64,000 nt of DNA from Desulfobotulus mexicanus (GTDB taxonomy: Bacteria > Desulfobacterota > Desulfobacteria > Desulfobacterales > ASO4-4). Below are positions 36,487 to 45,562 of this stretch, in pieces. Within the stretch, counting starts at the first letter, position 1, and every line of letters begins with the position of its first letter. The stretch spans positions 158,941 through 222,940 of the forward strand of contig NZ_VDMB01000004.1 of assembly GCF_006175995.1 (NCBI RefSeq), read 5' to 3'. The position numbers and the translations under genes are program-made. The notes beneath the pieces are model-generated. The model searched no databases. It was not told where the DNA came from and saw nothing but the letters and a program-made list of their open reading frames with translations.

Positions 36487-37302
36487 ATGGAATCCACAAT
36501 CGCCCGTGCCATCCACCTGACATCCAGCCCAGTTGCCCTGCTTCTCTCCGATGAAAAACCGGAAAATGCCCTGCAGTTTAAAGAGGGAAAATGGGGCTGT
36601 GTTATGTTGATGTTTGCCAATGCGGTGAAAGGAAAAACAGCCGTTTTTACCCGTAGAACCTATGGCTGCTGGGGTGGTGGCGTGGGTCTTGGCTTTGGCA
36701 ATGCTTACGAGGATTTTCCCGGAGGGCAGGACTGCTTCACCTACTTTCTTTCTTCGGGCAACAGCCAGTGGGACAAGGGAAAAGAAGTCGGTGCTTTTCT
36801 GGAAAGCGTTGCAGGAAAAGCATTTACGGAAGATTTTCTCAATGGAGAAGCCTACCGGGAAACTCCTGAACTTGTTAGAGACTTCATAGAGAATCTTCCC
36901 ATCACTGATGTAGAAAAAGAATACGTAATTTTAAAACCCCTTTCCGAAGTAAATCCTGCCACAGAAACTCCTGAAACCATTATTTTTCCCGTTACTGCGG
37001 ATCAGGTTTCCGCCCTTACCACCCTGGCCAATTATGCCAGACAGGGTATAGAAAACGTATTTGTTCCATGGGCTGCGGGATGCCAGACCATAGGTATTCT
37101 GCCACTTAAAGAAGGAAAATCCCATCAGCCGAGAGCAATTATTGGCCTGACAGATCTCTCCGCAAGAAAATTTGTCCGCACCCTTCTTGGTAAAGACATT
37201 CTCTCCTTTGCCCTTCCCTGGACCATGTTTCTTGAAATGGAAAAAAAAGTTCCCGGCAGTTTTCTTGAAAAACCCACATGGCAGTCGCTTCTGGAGTCCT
37301 GA
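36487..37302 (+). CDS. DUF169 domain protein
   Basis: 271 residues matching the DUF169 (archaeal/anaerobe) family: SSPVALLLSDEKPENA near the start, a Cys-Gly rich stretch RRTYGCWGGGVGLGFGN, and CFTYFLSSGN. The second half has ITFPVTADQVSALTTLANY-like and PWAAGCQTIGILPLKE. Cytosolic, no signal peptide. The function is not established; conserved cysteines suggest metal or cofactor binding. Start follows AAAGGACGGTTT. Single gene between a palindromic promoter region and a convergent permease. Confidence 0.85.
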   Translation: MESTIARAIHLTSSPVALLLSDEKPENALQFKEGKWGCVMLMFANAVKGKTAVFTRRTYGCWGGGVGLGFGNAYEDFPGGQDCFTYFLSSGNSQWDKGKEVGAFLESVAGKAFTEDFLNGEAYRETPELVRDFIENLPITDVEKEYVILKPLSEVNPATETPETIIFPVTADQVSALTTLANYARQGIENVFVPWAAGCQTIGILPLKEGKSHQPRAIIGLTDLSARKFVRTLLGKDILSFALPWTMFLEMEKKVPGSFLEKPTWQSLLES

Positions 37303-37438
37303 AAAGAACTGGCCTTATCCCTCCAATGAATATCCCATATACCCATAAGCGGGTTTAAATGACAGCAGGAGGGGAAGACATACACCAGTAAAAAATATTT
37401 GTTGAAGGACGTTCAAGCCTATGCACCGGCATAAAAGC

Positions 37439-38566
37439 TTATAAAAAGTGAAGGGGCCATCTTAATAAAATCACGCCCGCAAGCCAGCCCATGATCAGAA
37501 GCGGAAGGGACCAGAAATGAAAGGCCCACCATAGCTTGTAGTTTCTGGCCAGCCGCAGGGCAATGAGGTTGGCCATGGACCCTATGGCCAGACCGAATCC
37601 TCCAACATTGGCTCCCCATGCAAGAAGCTGCCAGTCATGGGTAAAATGGTGGAGAAAAAGGGTCGCTGGCACATTGGAAATCCCCTGAGAAAGCAGCATG
37701 GCGGATGTGAAAATACCGCCCGGCAACATTGCCGCCAGCCCGGCAGCACCATGCATCCATGGCAAAGAGGCCAGAAGGCCAGTCACCATGAACATCAGCA
37801 CAAATACCATCAGCAGCAGCCAGTCCACCCCCCGCAGCACACCGCGCCAGCAGACAAGATACACAAGAGTGATAAGCCCCAGAGCACTCAGTGCCCAGCC
37901 CTGCTCCAGCATGAAAAGAAAAACAGGATAAAATAAAAGGGAAACAACAGCCATGGGTAATTTAACGGGCCGGGAATCACCAAGGTCTGCGGACTCAATG
38001 GGCATTGCAGGAAAGGCAAAGGGAATCAGAATCAGAACCAGCAGCAGAAGCATGGCACTCAGGGGCATCATTGCAAAAAGAAATTCAATGAAACCAGCTT
38101 CCGAAGCCTGCCAAAGAAAAAGATTCTGGGGATTACCCACAGGACTGATGGCAGAACCCGCATTCACGGCAAAGGCTTCAAAGATAACCATGCGGCCAAT
38201 GGGAAGCGGCGTTACGGTCCGCAGGGCCAGTGTAAGGGGAACCACAATGAAGAGCGCCACATCATTGGTGACAATGGCAGACAGCAGGGCAGAAAACAAA
38301 ACCAGCACACAGGCCAGCCGCCGCTGACCGTAAACCCAGCGCAGAAGAAGATGGCCTGCTCTGGCCAGCATACCGCTGTCTTCCAGCCCCCGGCTGAGAA
38401 TCATCAGGCCTGCAAGGGCCGCAATGGTTGGCCAGTGTACAAAGTTATCCAGCTCCAGCGCTTTTTCAGGACGCCCCCACATCAGCATAATAAGCACAGA
38501 AGTGAGCATAACCAGAAGCCAGTTATCCCTGATAATCCTCAAAAGAACATAAGGGCTCACTGCCAT
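37439..38566 (-). CDS. SLC13/ArsB-type anion permease
   Basis: 375 residues, about ten hydrophobic segments. Two inverted-repeat signatures of the ion transporter superfamily: AIVTNDVALFIVVPLTLA with the NPQNLFLW re-entrant loop in AISPVGNPQNLF, and QGISNVPATLFLHHF in the second half. Such permeases move dicarboxylates, arsenite or other anions, or sulfate-like substrates. Substrate not deducible. 51 bases upstream of it, on the same strand, lies the end of the nucleobase-type permease. Confidence 0.85.
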   Translation of the reverse strand: MAVSPYVLLRIIRDNWLLVMLTSVLIMLMWGRPEKALELDNFVHWPTIAALAGLMILSRGLEDSGMLARAGHLLLRWVYGQRRLACVLVLFSALLSAIVTNDVALFIVVPLTLALRTVTPLPIGRMVIFEAFAVNAGSAISPVGNPQNLFLWQASEAGFIEFLFAMMPLSAMLLLLVLILIPFAFPAMPIESADLGDSRPVKLPMAVVSLLFYPVFLFMLEQGWALSALGLITLVYLVCWRGVLRGVDWLLLMVFVLMFMVTGLLASLPWMHGAAGLAAMLPGGIFTSAMLLSQGISNVPATLFLHHFTHDWQLLAWGANVGGFGLAIGSMANLIALRLARNYKLWWAFHFWSLPLLIMGWLAGVILLRWPLHFL

Positions 38567-38617
38567 CCCATTTCCCCAAAATAAATGTTCAAGAATAAAA
38601 GGGGCCGCTCACTTCCC

Positions 38618-40369
38618 CTAATCAACAGCCAGATGATAAGAGATATAATTCACTCCACCGATACGCAGATGCCGCAAACCTGAGGCAAAACGATCAAGAA
38701 TCCGAAGGCCCAGCAGATCGGGATCAAGGGAATGGACCCTTTCACCCGCCTCCTCCACCATAAAATCCAGATCCTTAAGATCCGAGACCTCCACAAACTC
38801 CACATGAATCCTGCCGTCTGAAAAATGCAGCAGCACCTGAAGCTCAGGGCCCTTGAAGGCTTGCGATCCGCACAGATGCATGAAAAGCTCCTCTGCGGTG
38901 AGGTGCAGACGCTGAAGAGCCTGCACGGGTATTCTCCGGACTGCGGCATATTCATTAATGAAATCCTGAAGATCTGTCATGGCTGCCGTCTGACGGGAAA
39001 ACACACGCCGGGCCCTGCCCGCGGGCTTCATCTGAAAAAGAAGGCTCAGCACAATGGCAAAAAGGCCACCTGCGGCTATGCCGTTGTTGAGAAAAGGCTC
39101 CAGCCAGACGGGCATGAGATCCGCAAAAAAAAGTCTGTTCTGAAACACATAACCCATCCAGAAGGAAACGCCGATGATCACACCGCTTTCATAATTGAGA
39201 CCTTCGGAGGCGGCAAGCTGAATGCCCGTGACAAAGAGCATGGCAAGGAGAATAAAGAGAAAGGCACCCACAACAGGGGAAGGAATGGCTGTAATGAGGG
39301 CAGAAATTTTCGGAGAAAAAGCAAGAAGTCCTAAGAAAATGGCCACATACAGCCCTACCCGCCGGGAGGCTACCCCCGTGAGCTGCACTGCGGCGATGGC
39401 ATTGGAGTAGGTGGTATTGGGCAGGGTTCCCAGCGCACCCGCCACGGCATTGGCCACACCATCGGCGTACATGGCTCCCTGTACCCGCTCATAATCCACT
39501 TTACGAAAATTACGCTCGGAAATCCTTTGAATAGCCATGCCATCCCCGAGGGTTTCCACCGAACCCACAATGGTCACCATGACAAAAGCCAGATAAAGAC
39601 CGATCCATTCAGGTCTAAAATCTAAGGCAAAACCCTGCCACTGGCCTTTGGGTAACCCCAGCCAGGGACTTTGTCCTACGGTTGAAAAATCCGTAAGCCC
39701 CAGACCCGCAGCCACAAGGGTTCCCACCAGCAGACCAATTACCAGACTCCAGAGCCGCAGATGCCTGTTACCGAACACGGCCAGTCCCATAATCACGGCA
39801 AGGGTGGCGGCGGATACCCAGAAACTGTACAGGGACGGGGCAGAAGAAGATGTATTAGCCATCATGTCCAGAGAGATACCCAGAACACTCACCACAATGA
39901 GCATGATAACCACCCCGCCCACCAGCGGGGTGATGATGCGGCGCATAGGCCCCAGAAACCATGCAAAAAAGAGCTGCAAAGGTGCACTCAGCACAGCCAT
40001 AGTGGCCACAAGGGCCATACCGCCCATCTGGGCCGCAGCAAGTCCGCAGGCGATGAAAGAGCCTGAAGAACCGATCACCAGAAAATAGCCTGAACCCACA
40101 ACCCCAAAACGCCGGACCTGTATCATGGTGCCGATGCCGCTGGCAAGAAGGGAGGCGAAAATAATCCAGCCGTATTCTCCGGGATCGATCCCAGCCATGC
40201 GGGCCACCACAATGGGCGTCACGGCAATGGGAGCAAGGACAAGCACCACCATCTGCACACCAAGAAACACACTCATCCACTCCGGCGGGGCTTCGTCTAC
40301 GGCATAAAGCAGCGGAGACGTTGAAAGGGTGGCGTTTTTCACACCCTGAGGGGACAGACTGCCTGCCAT
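38618..40369 (-). CDS. Nucleobase:cation symporter-2 permease fused to RsbW-like ATPase domain
   Basis: 583 residues, start after AGGAGGAAAA. Residues about 25-440 form a UraA/PbuX-like xanthine/uracil permease with 12-14 hydrophobic segments, including IGSSGSFIACGLAAAQ (the substrate-binding strand region), GSVETLGDGMAIQRISERN and GTLPNTTYSNAIAAVQLTGVASR. After about residue 455 a cytosolic domain follows with VQALQRLHLTAEELFMHLC, VLLHFSDGRIHVEFVEVSD and LGLRILDRFASGLRHLR, resembling the GHKL fold of anti-sigma factor kinases (RsbW/SpoIIAB). The N-box-like AEELFMHLC is present, though the ATP-lid motifs are degenerate. The fusion suggests transport-linked signalling. It is not the usual length (about 430-460 residues) of the family. 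Confidence 0.85.
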   Translation of the reverse strand: MAGSLSPQGVKNATLSTSPLLYAVDEAPPEWMSVFLGVQMVVLVLAPIAVTPIVVARMAGIDPGEYGWIIFASLLASGIGTMIQVRRFGVVGSGYFLVIGSSGSFIACGLAAAQMGGMALVATMAVLSAPLQLFFAWFLGPMRRIITPLVGGVVIMLIVVSVLGISLDMMANTSSSAPSLYSFWVSAATLAVIMGLAVFGNRHLRLWSLVIGLLVGTLVAAGLGLTDFSTVGQSPWLGLPKGQWQGFALDFRPEWIGLYLAFVMVTIVGSVETLGDGMAIQRISERNFRKVDYERVQGAMYADGVANAVAGALGTLPNTTYSNAIAAVQLTGVASRRVGLYVAIFLGLLAFSPKISALITAIPSPVVGAFLFILLAMLFVTGIQLAASEGLNYESGVIIGVSFWMGYVFQNRLFFADLMPVWLEPFLNNGIAAGGLFAIVLSLLFQMKPAGRARRVFSRQTAAMTDLQDFINEYAAVRRIPVQALQRLHLTAEELFMHLCGSQAFKGPELQVLLHFSDGRIHVEFVEVSDLKDLDFMVEEAGERVHSLDPDLLGLRILDRFASGLRHLRIGGVNYISYHLAVD

Positions 40370-40471
40370 TTTTCCTCCTGATCTTTAAAATATGTAAAAA
40401 ACGAACAGGCACCGCAGCAAGGATACAGCTGCCATTCCTATCCGACCTGACACCCTCTGATCCCGCCCCCT

Positions 40472-41113
40472 TCATACGGACAGCCAAAGCTCCGAACACT
40501 CACACATATCCGACAGATGCTGATAGAATTTACCCACATGGATACCATCCACCAACGCATGATTGACCTGAATTCCGACGGGAAGCAGGAGCCTCTCGCC
40601 TTCTTGAAAATATTTTCCGATGCTCACCACAGGAATGTAACCATACAGCCTGTCATGGGGATGCACAATGGATGTAAAACTGAACCATGGCAGACTGGTG
40701 ATGAAAAACATGTGGTGTTTTTCCCCGGTGCTCTGGTCGGGACATTCCTTCACCTCCTGAATTTTTATTTCCGAATATCTCCGGTACTCCTCAAAAGCCT
40801 CAAAATACCGGGAATCACAAAAGGAGAAGGTCTCATCTTCCAAAAGCACTGTAAAACCCGGATCAATCCTTTGGAATTCAAACAGCTCCCCATTAATGAC
40901 CCGATGCCGCAGTTCCGGCACAAGATTGACGGCTTTTGTGATCAGAAAGCTGATGGACAGAAAAAAACCGCACCTTTGGTCATCAATAATTTTTTTCAGA
41001 TTGCTTATGTCAATATGGCTTGAAGTTGAAAAAAATGGAATGTCCCGGTCCTTGAAGGCCGCAAACATTCCCCTTCGCTTATATGTGGCAAGGTCGATCT
41101 TTTTCATGGGCAT
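40472..41113 (-). CDS. Chloramphenicol acetyltransferase-like protein (CatA family)
   Basis: About 213 residues from ATG 41113, the length of CatA enzymes (another ATG lies at 41107; the ribosome binding site is weak either way). The family signature with catalytic His is present: GIQVNHALVDGIHVGKF (HxxxDG). SLPWFSFTS aligns with the substrate pocket and GYIPVVSIGKYFQEGE with the region following it. Trimeric cytosolic acetyl-CoA:chloramphenicol O-acetyltransferases have this form. Whether it confers resistance or acts on another alcohol substrate is unknown; it is not flanked by a recognisable mobile element. Confidence 0.88.
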   Translation of the reverse strand: MPMKKIDLATYKRRGMFAAFKDRDIPFFSTSSHIDISNLKKIIDDQRCGFFLSISFLITKAVNLVPELRHRVINGELFEFQRIDPGFTVLLEDETFSFCDSRYFEAFEEYRRYSEIKIQEVKECPDQSTGEKHHMFFITSLPWFSFTSIVHPHDRLYGYIPVVSIGKYFQEGERLLLPVGIQVNHALVDGIHVGKFYQHLSDMCECSELWLSV

Positions 41114-41542
41114 ATCCGGATGAAGAAAGAGTTGAAGGTGTGTGGAACACAAGGGCCGCAAGGGATAGGCCAGTGTACAAAGGTCTCCGGTACCGGAATC
41201 TTCTCACTCAATCTTCAAGTTTTTGAGAGAGAAGATGAGGTGTCAGCTGAGTCTGGCGATACATTCAGGATTCAGTCTCGGGCAAAGCCTTCATGGGAAT
41301 ATCAATGAACCAGATACCAGTTATTTCGTACAATCATATAGAATCTTTTACAATGCACTGCATAATATACTGAAATAAAGCTATATTTTTATGCCTTGCT
41401 GATATATACATACGCCCCTGCGGTTTTCCTCGTTGCCTTTGGTGGTAGTCAGGACAGACAGAACAAAAGTCAGGGGCATTTTATGAAGAAATCCTGCCTT
41501 CATTGTGGGCCGGATAAAAACCATGTCACCGGAAAATCTTAC
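41114..41542. other. Gene-poor divergent gap with palindrome
   Basis: Between the CAT-like gene and the methyltransferase-like gene. A perfect 12-bp palindrome TCCGGTACCGGA lies at 41186-41197. 41330-41400 is AT-rich and may hold promoters, with no -35/-10 pair certain. The open frame of the next gene could extend up to 41396, but the upstream part is poorly protein-like. Confidence 0.4.
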
Positions 41543-42214
41543 ATGAAACTTTCCAGCAAAAACCGTCTCATGCCCATGCATCAGGATCTGTTCCCTGAAG
41601 ACACCCTTTTTTGCCGCATTGCCCGGACCGTCTGCCGGGCTGGCGTCCTGCCCAGAAAAGAACTCTACGAGGCCTGGGAAATGGCCAGAAGGGTACGACG
41701 ACGATTCCGGGGGGGAAGGGTGGTAGATCTGGCCTGCGGTCACGGCCTTCTGGCCCAGATCCTGCTGATTCTGGACCAGACATCCCCCTCAGGTCTGGCT
41801 GTGGATACCCGGATACCCAAAAGTGCCGAAGCGCTGTTTGCCGCCATGACCGAAACCTGGCCCTTTCTGAAGGACCGGATCGGCTTTGAAGCCCGTGACA
41901 TGGGAGAAATTGAGCTTATACCTGAAGATCTTGTGGTCTCCGCCCATGCCTGCGGCTGCCTGACTGACATCATTCTGACGAGGGCTGTGGCTGCACGTAC
42001 CAGAGTGGCCGTGCTGCCCTGCTGCCACGATCTTGAGACCTGTGACACGGGCGGCCTTACCCCATGGATGCCGCCGGATCTGGCCGTGGATGCGGTCAGG
42101 GCACTGAAACTCCGGGCGGCTGGATATGACATTTATACCGCTGCCATTCCATCGGCCATTACCCCCAAAAACCGGCTGCTCATGGGAGAACCGGGGGCCT
42201 CAGGCTGCCCTTAG
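41543..42214 (+). CDS. SAM-dependent methyltransferase-like protein
   Basis: About 223 residues from ATG 41543 (GGAAAA nearby); ATGs at 41483 and 41573 are alternatives. Motif I is clear: GGRVVDLACGHGLLAQILLI, with acidic post-I residue in GLAVDTRIPKSA. Later parts VVSAHACGCLTDIILTRA and VAVLPCCHDLETC resemble the class of methyltransferases with a SAHACG stretch often annotated Methyltransf_32-like. Cytosolic. Substrate unknown; the Cys pair near CC may be functional. No operon partner. Confidence 0.72.
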   Translation: MKLSSKNRLMPMHQDLFPEDTLFCRIARTVCRAGVLPRKELYEAWEMARRVRRRFRGGRVVDLACGHGLLAQILLILDQTSPSGLAVDTRIPKSAEALFAAMTETWPFLKDRIGFEARDMGEIELIPEDLVVSAHACGCLTDIILTRAVAARTRVAVLPCCHDLETCDTGGLTPWMPPDLAVDAVRALKLRAAGYDIYTAAIPSAITPKNRLLMGEPGASGCP

Positions 42215-42351
42215 TTCCGAGTCTCCCGTGCGCTGCCCAACAAAATCTGGCTTCCGATGACGCTGGCGTCTGGAGTCCCGGAACACTTGCTGAGCTCCCC
42301 ATGCTATGGCATAGGCATCAGAACCAAAATCCATCTGAAAAAATTCCATTT

Positions 42352-43250
42352 TTATTCCATATACTTTTCAAAAAACGGATAATCCACATCATAAACCGTT
42401 CTGGGTTTTAAGCCAATTTCCTCTTTTTCCATCATTTCAATCAGGGTTTCAGCATCAATAAGCTCAATGGGTGGAGCACCTTCCCTGTCAGCTTCCCGCT
42501 TGGCATCCTCTGAGAAGTTGCCCGTTGTGATCATGATTCCCTTGTCAGCTCTTCCGAGCATGGCATTACGTAGATCCCCTATCTGGGCTCTGGATACGGT
42601 CCCCTGATATCTCTTGCACTGGAAAATAACCTTAAAGCTCACAAAGGGATTCAGCTTCAGCGTACCGTAACCATCAATGCCGCCATCTTTGCCTTTGGGT
42701 GTCACCTGAACATTCTCAAAGCCGTATAACCTGAGGATATACTTACACAGACGCTCAAAACCGTCCGGAGAAATCTTTCTGAGTACATTCAGAAGTTTTT
42801 CCCTGTGGGGATACTCATCTTCTGGCTCCTCAGTTTTTTCCCCGTTACTATCGTCCTGCTTTTCCTGTGCGTCCTCAGAAGAAACGGCATCCTGCTTTGC
42901 CTTGCGCTGTCTGGTATTGATCTCAACCCATTTTTTAAAAAGAATCCGGCCATCTTCCTCAGTGAGAAAGGCATCCCTTCCCTTTCCGGTCAACTGCCAG
43001 ACGCCCCTTTTTTCCGCAGAAATAAAACCTTCCCACACAAGGTACTGCCTTGCCCAGCAGACCTGATTATGGAATCTGGGCGTGCCGCTTTCCATCAGCT
43101 CCTCTTTTTTTCATCGGGCAGACCAAGGTTCACAGCAATAAGATCCGACACCTCCCTTGGGGTTCCGGAATCACCAAGCTGACGCAGCGCATCCAGCAAA
43201 GGCCCCATCCATTTGACAAACTCTGCTTTTTTCTGCTTTTTTTTAGCCAT
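42352..43250 (-). CDS. mrr: Mrr-type restriction endonuclease, two frames joined by -1 shift
   Basis: The first frame starts at ATG 43250 and runs 51 codons (N-terminal Mrr wing-helix, FVKWMGPLLDALRQLGDSGT) to TGA at 43095-43097. The second frame, -1 relative, starts in TGATG overlap and carries the rest of the Mrr_N domain (SGTPRFHNQVCWARQYLVWE) and a catalytic Mrr domain (FERLCKYILRLYGFENVQVT, DGGIDGYG, IFQCKRYQG: the D-QxK nuclease motif). At the switch the coding strand reads GAAAAAAAG (A7 at 43105-43111 on the plus strand as T7), the classic slippery A AAA AAG in frame; a -1 slip gives ...DEKKEELMESGTPR..., continuous with the family pattern. Full length would be about 298 residues. Programmed shift, sequencing error and inactivation are all possible. 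Confidence 0.85.
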
Positions 43251-43424
43251 TCACAGTTCCATTTAAAATGAATTTTCCTTTTTTCCAAATAAATACAAGC
43301 GTATTTTGCAGGCCTTATAATAAAATTTCCCAGAAACGGGGACTAAGTTCATTTATAAAGACTCCTTTGAGAAAAACGGGAACAGGTGCAGCATACTTCC
43401 TGAAGGTAACTGATCCTTCTCCCG

Positions 43425-43880
43425 TCACTGACTGGCTCGCACGGGCCAGACGCAATGTCTGGATGACCACATGCTGGCACTATAAACAGTACTGAATTTC
43501 ATGTAGACGTAGAAGGCATTATCCTTTACTTCCGTATCCTGCGTACCGGACCAGCAGGTGGGCCAGGCTACGGAAGGGAAGGGCTCTTCCCGCAGGGCAC
43601 GGGAAAAAATAACAAGCTCATCTTTTTCCGGCAGTCTCCAGCCGCCAATGCCTGAGATACTGAAAGACTGACTCGCCGAAACCGCCCTATTCCAGCCTAC
43701 CTCACCAACTGGTATGGGCTGGCTGGTCCACATCATGTTGGTCTGCAAATCCGTCACAGTCCCATTTCCGTTGTCCAGAAATCGACTGGCATAAACATCT
43801 CCGGACATTATAAGCCAGGTCAGACAGAGCATGAATACAATGGCACCCGATTTCAATGGGCTTATCCACATTTTTCCCAT
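43425..43880 (-). CDS. Secreted DUF1566 (Lcl C-terminal-like) protein
   Basis: 151 residues with signal peptide (VFMLCLTWLIMSGDVYAS). Mature part has the DUF1566 pattern: FLDNGNGTVTDLQTNMMWTSQ, GGWRLPEKDELVIF, CWSGTQDTEV, and AFYVYMKFSTVYSAS. This fold (C-type lectin-like) is frequent in secreted proteins of anaerobes. Start follows GAGGAGTATC. It ends after WPVRASQ. The neighbouring two secreted cysteine-rich genes on the same strand may form a cluster with it. Confidence 0.82.
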   Translation of the reverse strand: MGKMWISPLKSGAIVFMLCLTWLIMSGDVYASRFLDNGNGTVTDLQTNMMWTSQPIPVGEVGWNRAVSASQSFSISGIGGWRLPEKDELVIFSRALREEPFPSVAWPTCWSGTQDTEVKDNAFYVYMKFSTVYSASMWSSRHCVWPVRASQ

Positions 43881-43940
43881 GATACTCCTCCCCTACTATA
43901 TAAGGATGAATACTAATTATCAGAAAAAGATGGTTGAACT

Positions 43941-44372
43941 TCACCGCGAGTGACAGGACTGACATTCACTGGATCTTATGGACATACCGGACTGGGGAGC
44001 GTTTCTCTTAAAAAAAATATCGGTGCCTGTTCCGCTGCCCAGACCGGATTTCGAGCTGTCTTCCACCCACTGCGGACAACTGAAATCCCGTATGTCCTTA
44101 ATAAGGCAATTATTTCTGGCGTGCATACAGGAACCAAGGCAGTCCATATTTCCCGGAGGACAGAGGGCCTCACACTGATCACGGCTGGCATTGCATGTCG
44201 CCAGAATGGAGCTGAAAACCTGATTACAGCAACTGGTGCAGACAATCAGATCAGGACAGCCATGGATACAGTCAATGTAGGTGCCTGTTGCGCCATGGGA
44301 AGCAGGAGCGGCCATGAGGATCAGGACCGGAGCCAGAAGGAGATTAAGCAGCAGTACCTTCATTTTTTTCAT
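43941..44372 (-). CDS. Secreted cysteine-rich protein
   Basis: 143 residues with a signal peptide (VLLLNLLLAPVLILMAAPASHG, cleaved near GATGTY). The mature part has 14 cysteines in IDCIHGCPDLIVCTSCCNQV, ATCNASRDQCEALC and similar stretches and in ECQSCHSR at the end. No haem-binding CXXCH motif, but Cys-x-x-Cys pairs occur. No known family recognised. Possibly a disulfide-rich envelope protein or a metal-binding one. Its end is 61 bases upstream of the DUF1566 gene. Confidence 0.7.
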   Translation of the reverse strand: MKKMKVLLLNLLLAPVLILMAAPASHGATGTYIDCIHGCPDLIVCTSCCNQVFSSILATCNASRDQCEALCPPGNMDCLGSCMHARNNCLIKDIRDFSCPQWVEDSSKSGLGSGTGTDIFFKRNAPQSGMSIRSSECQSCHSR

Positions 44373-44451
44373 AATCAGATCCCTTTATTAAAATGTCAGA
44401 TAATATCCCGGTGTACCGAATACACTACAAAGCGGTGGAGATTTAAAAAGA

Positions 44452-44823
44452 TTACTGCCACCCCAGAAGATCATTGCAGGAAGGATTGTTGCAGAGCAGA
44501 CTGCAGAACCCCTGATGATCATCCATGGAAATGTCATAAGGAATCTCGGAATGTCCGTAATTATCACTGCATACCCCGCCCATGCAGGTGTAGGATTTAA
44601 ACTGACACCCCACAAGATGGCCCTTTACGACCTGACCATCCACAACCCGGGTAACGGCGTAGGGGTGAAGGGTACAACGCTTACTGAAGTAGTCGGGGTT
44701 GTCTTTACAGATGAGGGTCCGGGCAAAAAGATGTCCTGCGGTCATAAGTGTCACCACAGCAATGAGGACAAGAACCCGGCCTGTACAAAAAAGCGTAAAA
44801 CGGAGCGGAATAAGCGTATTCAT
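44452..44823 (-). CDS. Secreted small cysteine-containing protein
   Basis: 123 residues from ATG 44823, seven bases after GGGAGG (a nearer ATG eight bases upstream is too close to it). Signal peptide FTLFCTGRVLVLIAVVTLMTAG ends near HLFA. Mature part has eight or nine cysteines in LICKDNPDYFSKRC, VGCQFKSYTCMGGVC and FCSLLCNNPSCND. Unrecognised family; the cysteines suggest disulfide bonds. Same strand and spacing as the other two secreted genes. Confidence 0.68.
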   Translation of the reverse strand: MNTLIPLRFTLFCTGRVLVLIAVVTLMTAGHLFARTLICKDNPDYFSKRCTLHPYAVTRVVDGQVVKGHLVGCQFKSYTCMGGVCSDNYGHSEIPYDISMDDHQGFCSLLCNNPSCNDLLGWQ

Positions 44824-44984
44824 GGACATACCTCCCTGATCTGTTGATCCCAAAAAACCATATCAATCCAGCACACTGCACAAGAGCACACTTCATGCCA
44901 CACTATAAAGCGTTTTGATTTCAAGAATTTGCAAGAACAACAGAACAGACCAGATGCCTTCATTTGCGCCAACATCCCTGCCAT

Positions 44985-45046
44985 TGCCAACCTTGTTGGC
45001 AGGCAAGCACGGTTCTGTACCGGGGAATGGTGAAGACTACTCACCA
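44985..45046 (-). terminator. Two hairpins after lipocalin gene
   Basis: TGCCAAC-CTT-GTTGGCA (44985-45001) is a perfect 7-bp hairpin; TGGTGA (45028-45033) / TCACCA (45041-45046) lies directly at the end of the blc gene. Neither has a T run, so termination is uncertain. The remainder of 44824-44984 shows no feature. Confidence 0.4.
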
Positions 45047-45562
45047 TCAGTTATGATTCACAAAAATCAGTGCATCCGTGTCAAAACCGGCGGCTTTGGA
45101 AATTTCGATGAATTTTGCAAGAATTTCCGGTTCTACGGCAGGAGTCCGGGAGAGAAGCCAGAGATACTTTGTTTTTGGCCCGGAAACAAAGGCATACTGA
45201 TAGTTTTCATGGTCCAGCCCGAAAATCACATAGGAGCCATAAAAGGGGCCAAAGAAGGAGACTTTCAGATATCCTTCCGAGGTGCTGCCCACAAAATAAG
45301 CCTTGCCCTCGGCCTCTTTCCAGCGGTTTTCCGATGCCAGAAAGCCCCGGTTCAAAACCCGGACACCCCCATCCTTTCTCAACTCATACTCCGCACTGAC
45401 ATGGCTCAGTCCCCTTTCAAAGGAATGATCCAGACGGGCAATCTCGTACCATTTTCCAAGGTAGCGGTTCAGCTCAAAATCCGAAACGGGCCGGACGGAC
45501 TGGGGCATACCCAGACAACCGCTAAGTGTGAGGAAACCGATGAGCAGGAGCAGTTTTTTCAT
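45047..45562 (-). CDS. blc: Outer-membrane lipocalin lipoprotein (Blc)
   Basis: 171 residues from ATG 45562 after AGGAGGCCCCA. Lipoprotein signal with lipobox LTLSGC. The lipocalin signature GKWYEIARLDHSFERG is near the start, then AEYELRKDGGVRVLNRG, and the C-terminal YLWLLSRTPA. Bacterial Blc is an outer-membrane lipoprotein that binds fatty acids or lysophospholipids and is induced under stress. It overlaps the stop of the AlbA_2 gene by four bases (ATGA), an unusual pairing. Confidence 0.93.
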   Translation of the reverse strand: MKKLLLLIGFLTLSGCLGMPQSVRPVSDFELNRYLGKWYEIARLDHSFERGLSHVSAEYELRKDGGVRVLNRGFLASENRWKEAEGKAYFVGSTSEGYLKVSFFGPFYGSYVIFGLDHENYQYAFVSGPKTKYLWLLSRTPAVEPEILAKFIEISKAAGFDTDALIFVNHN

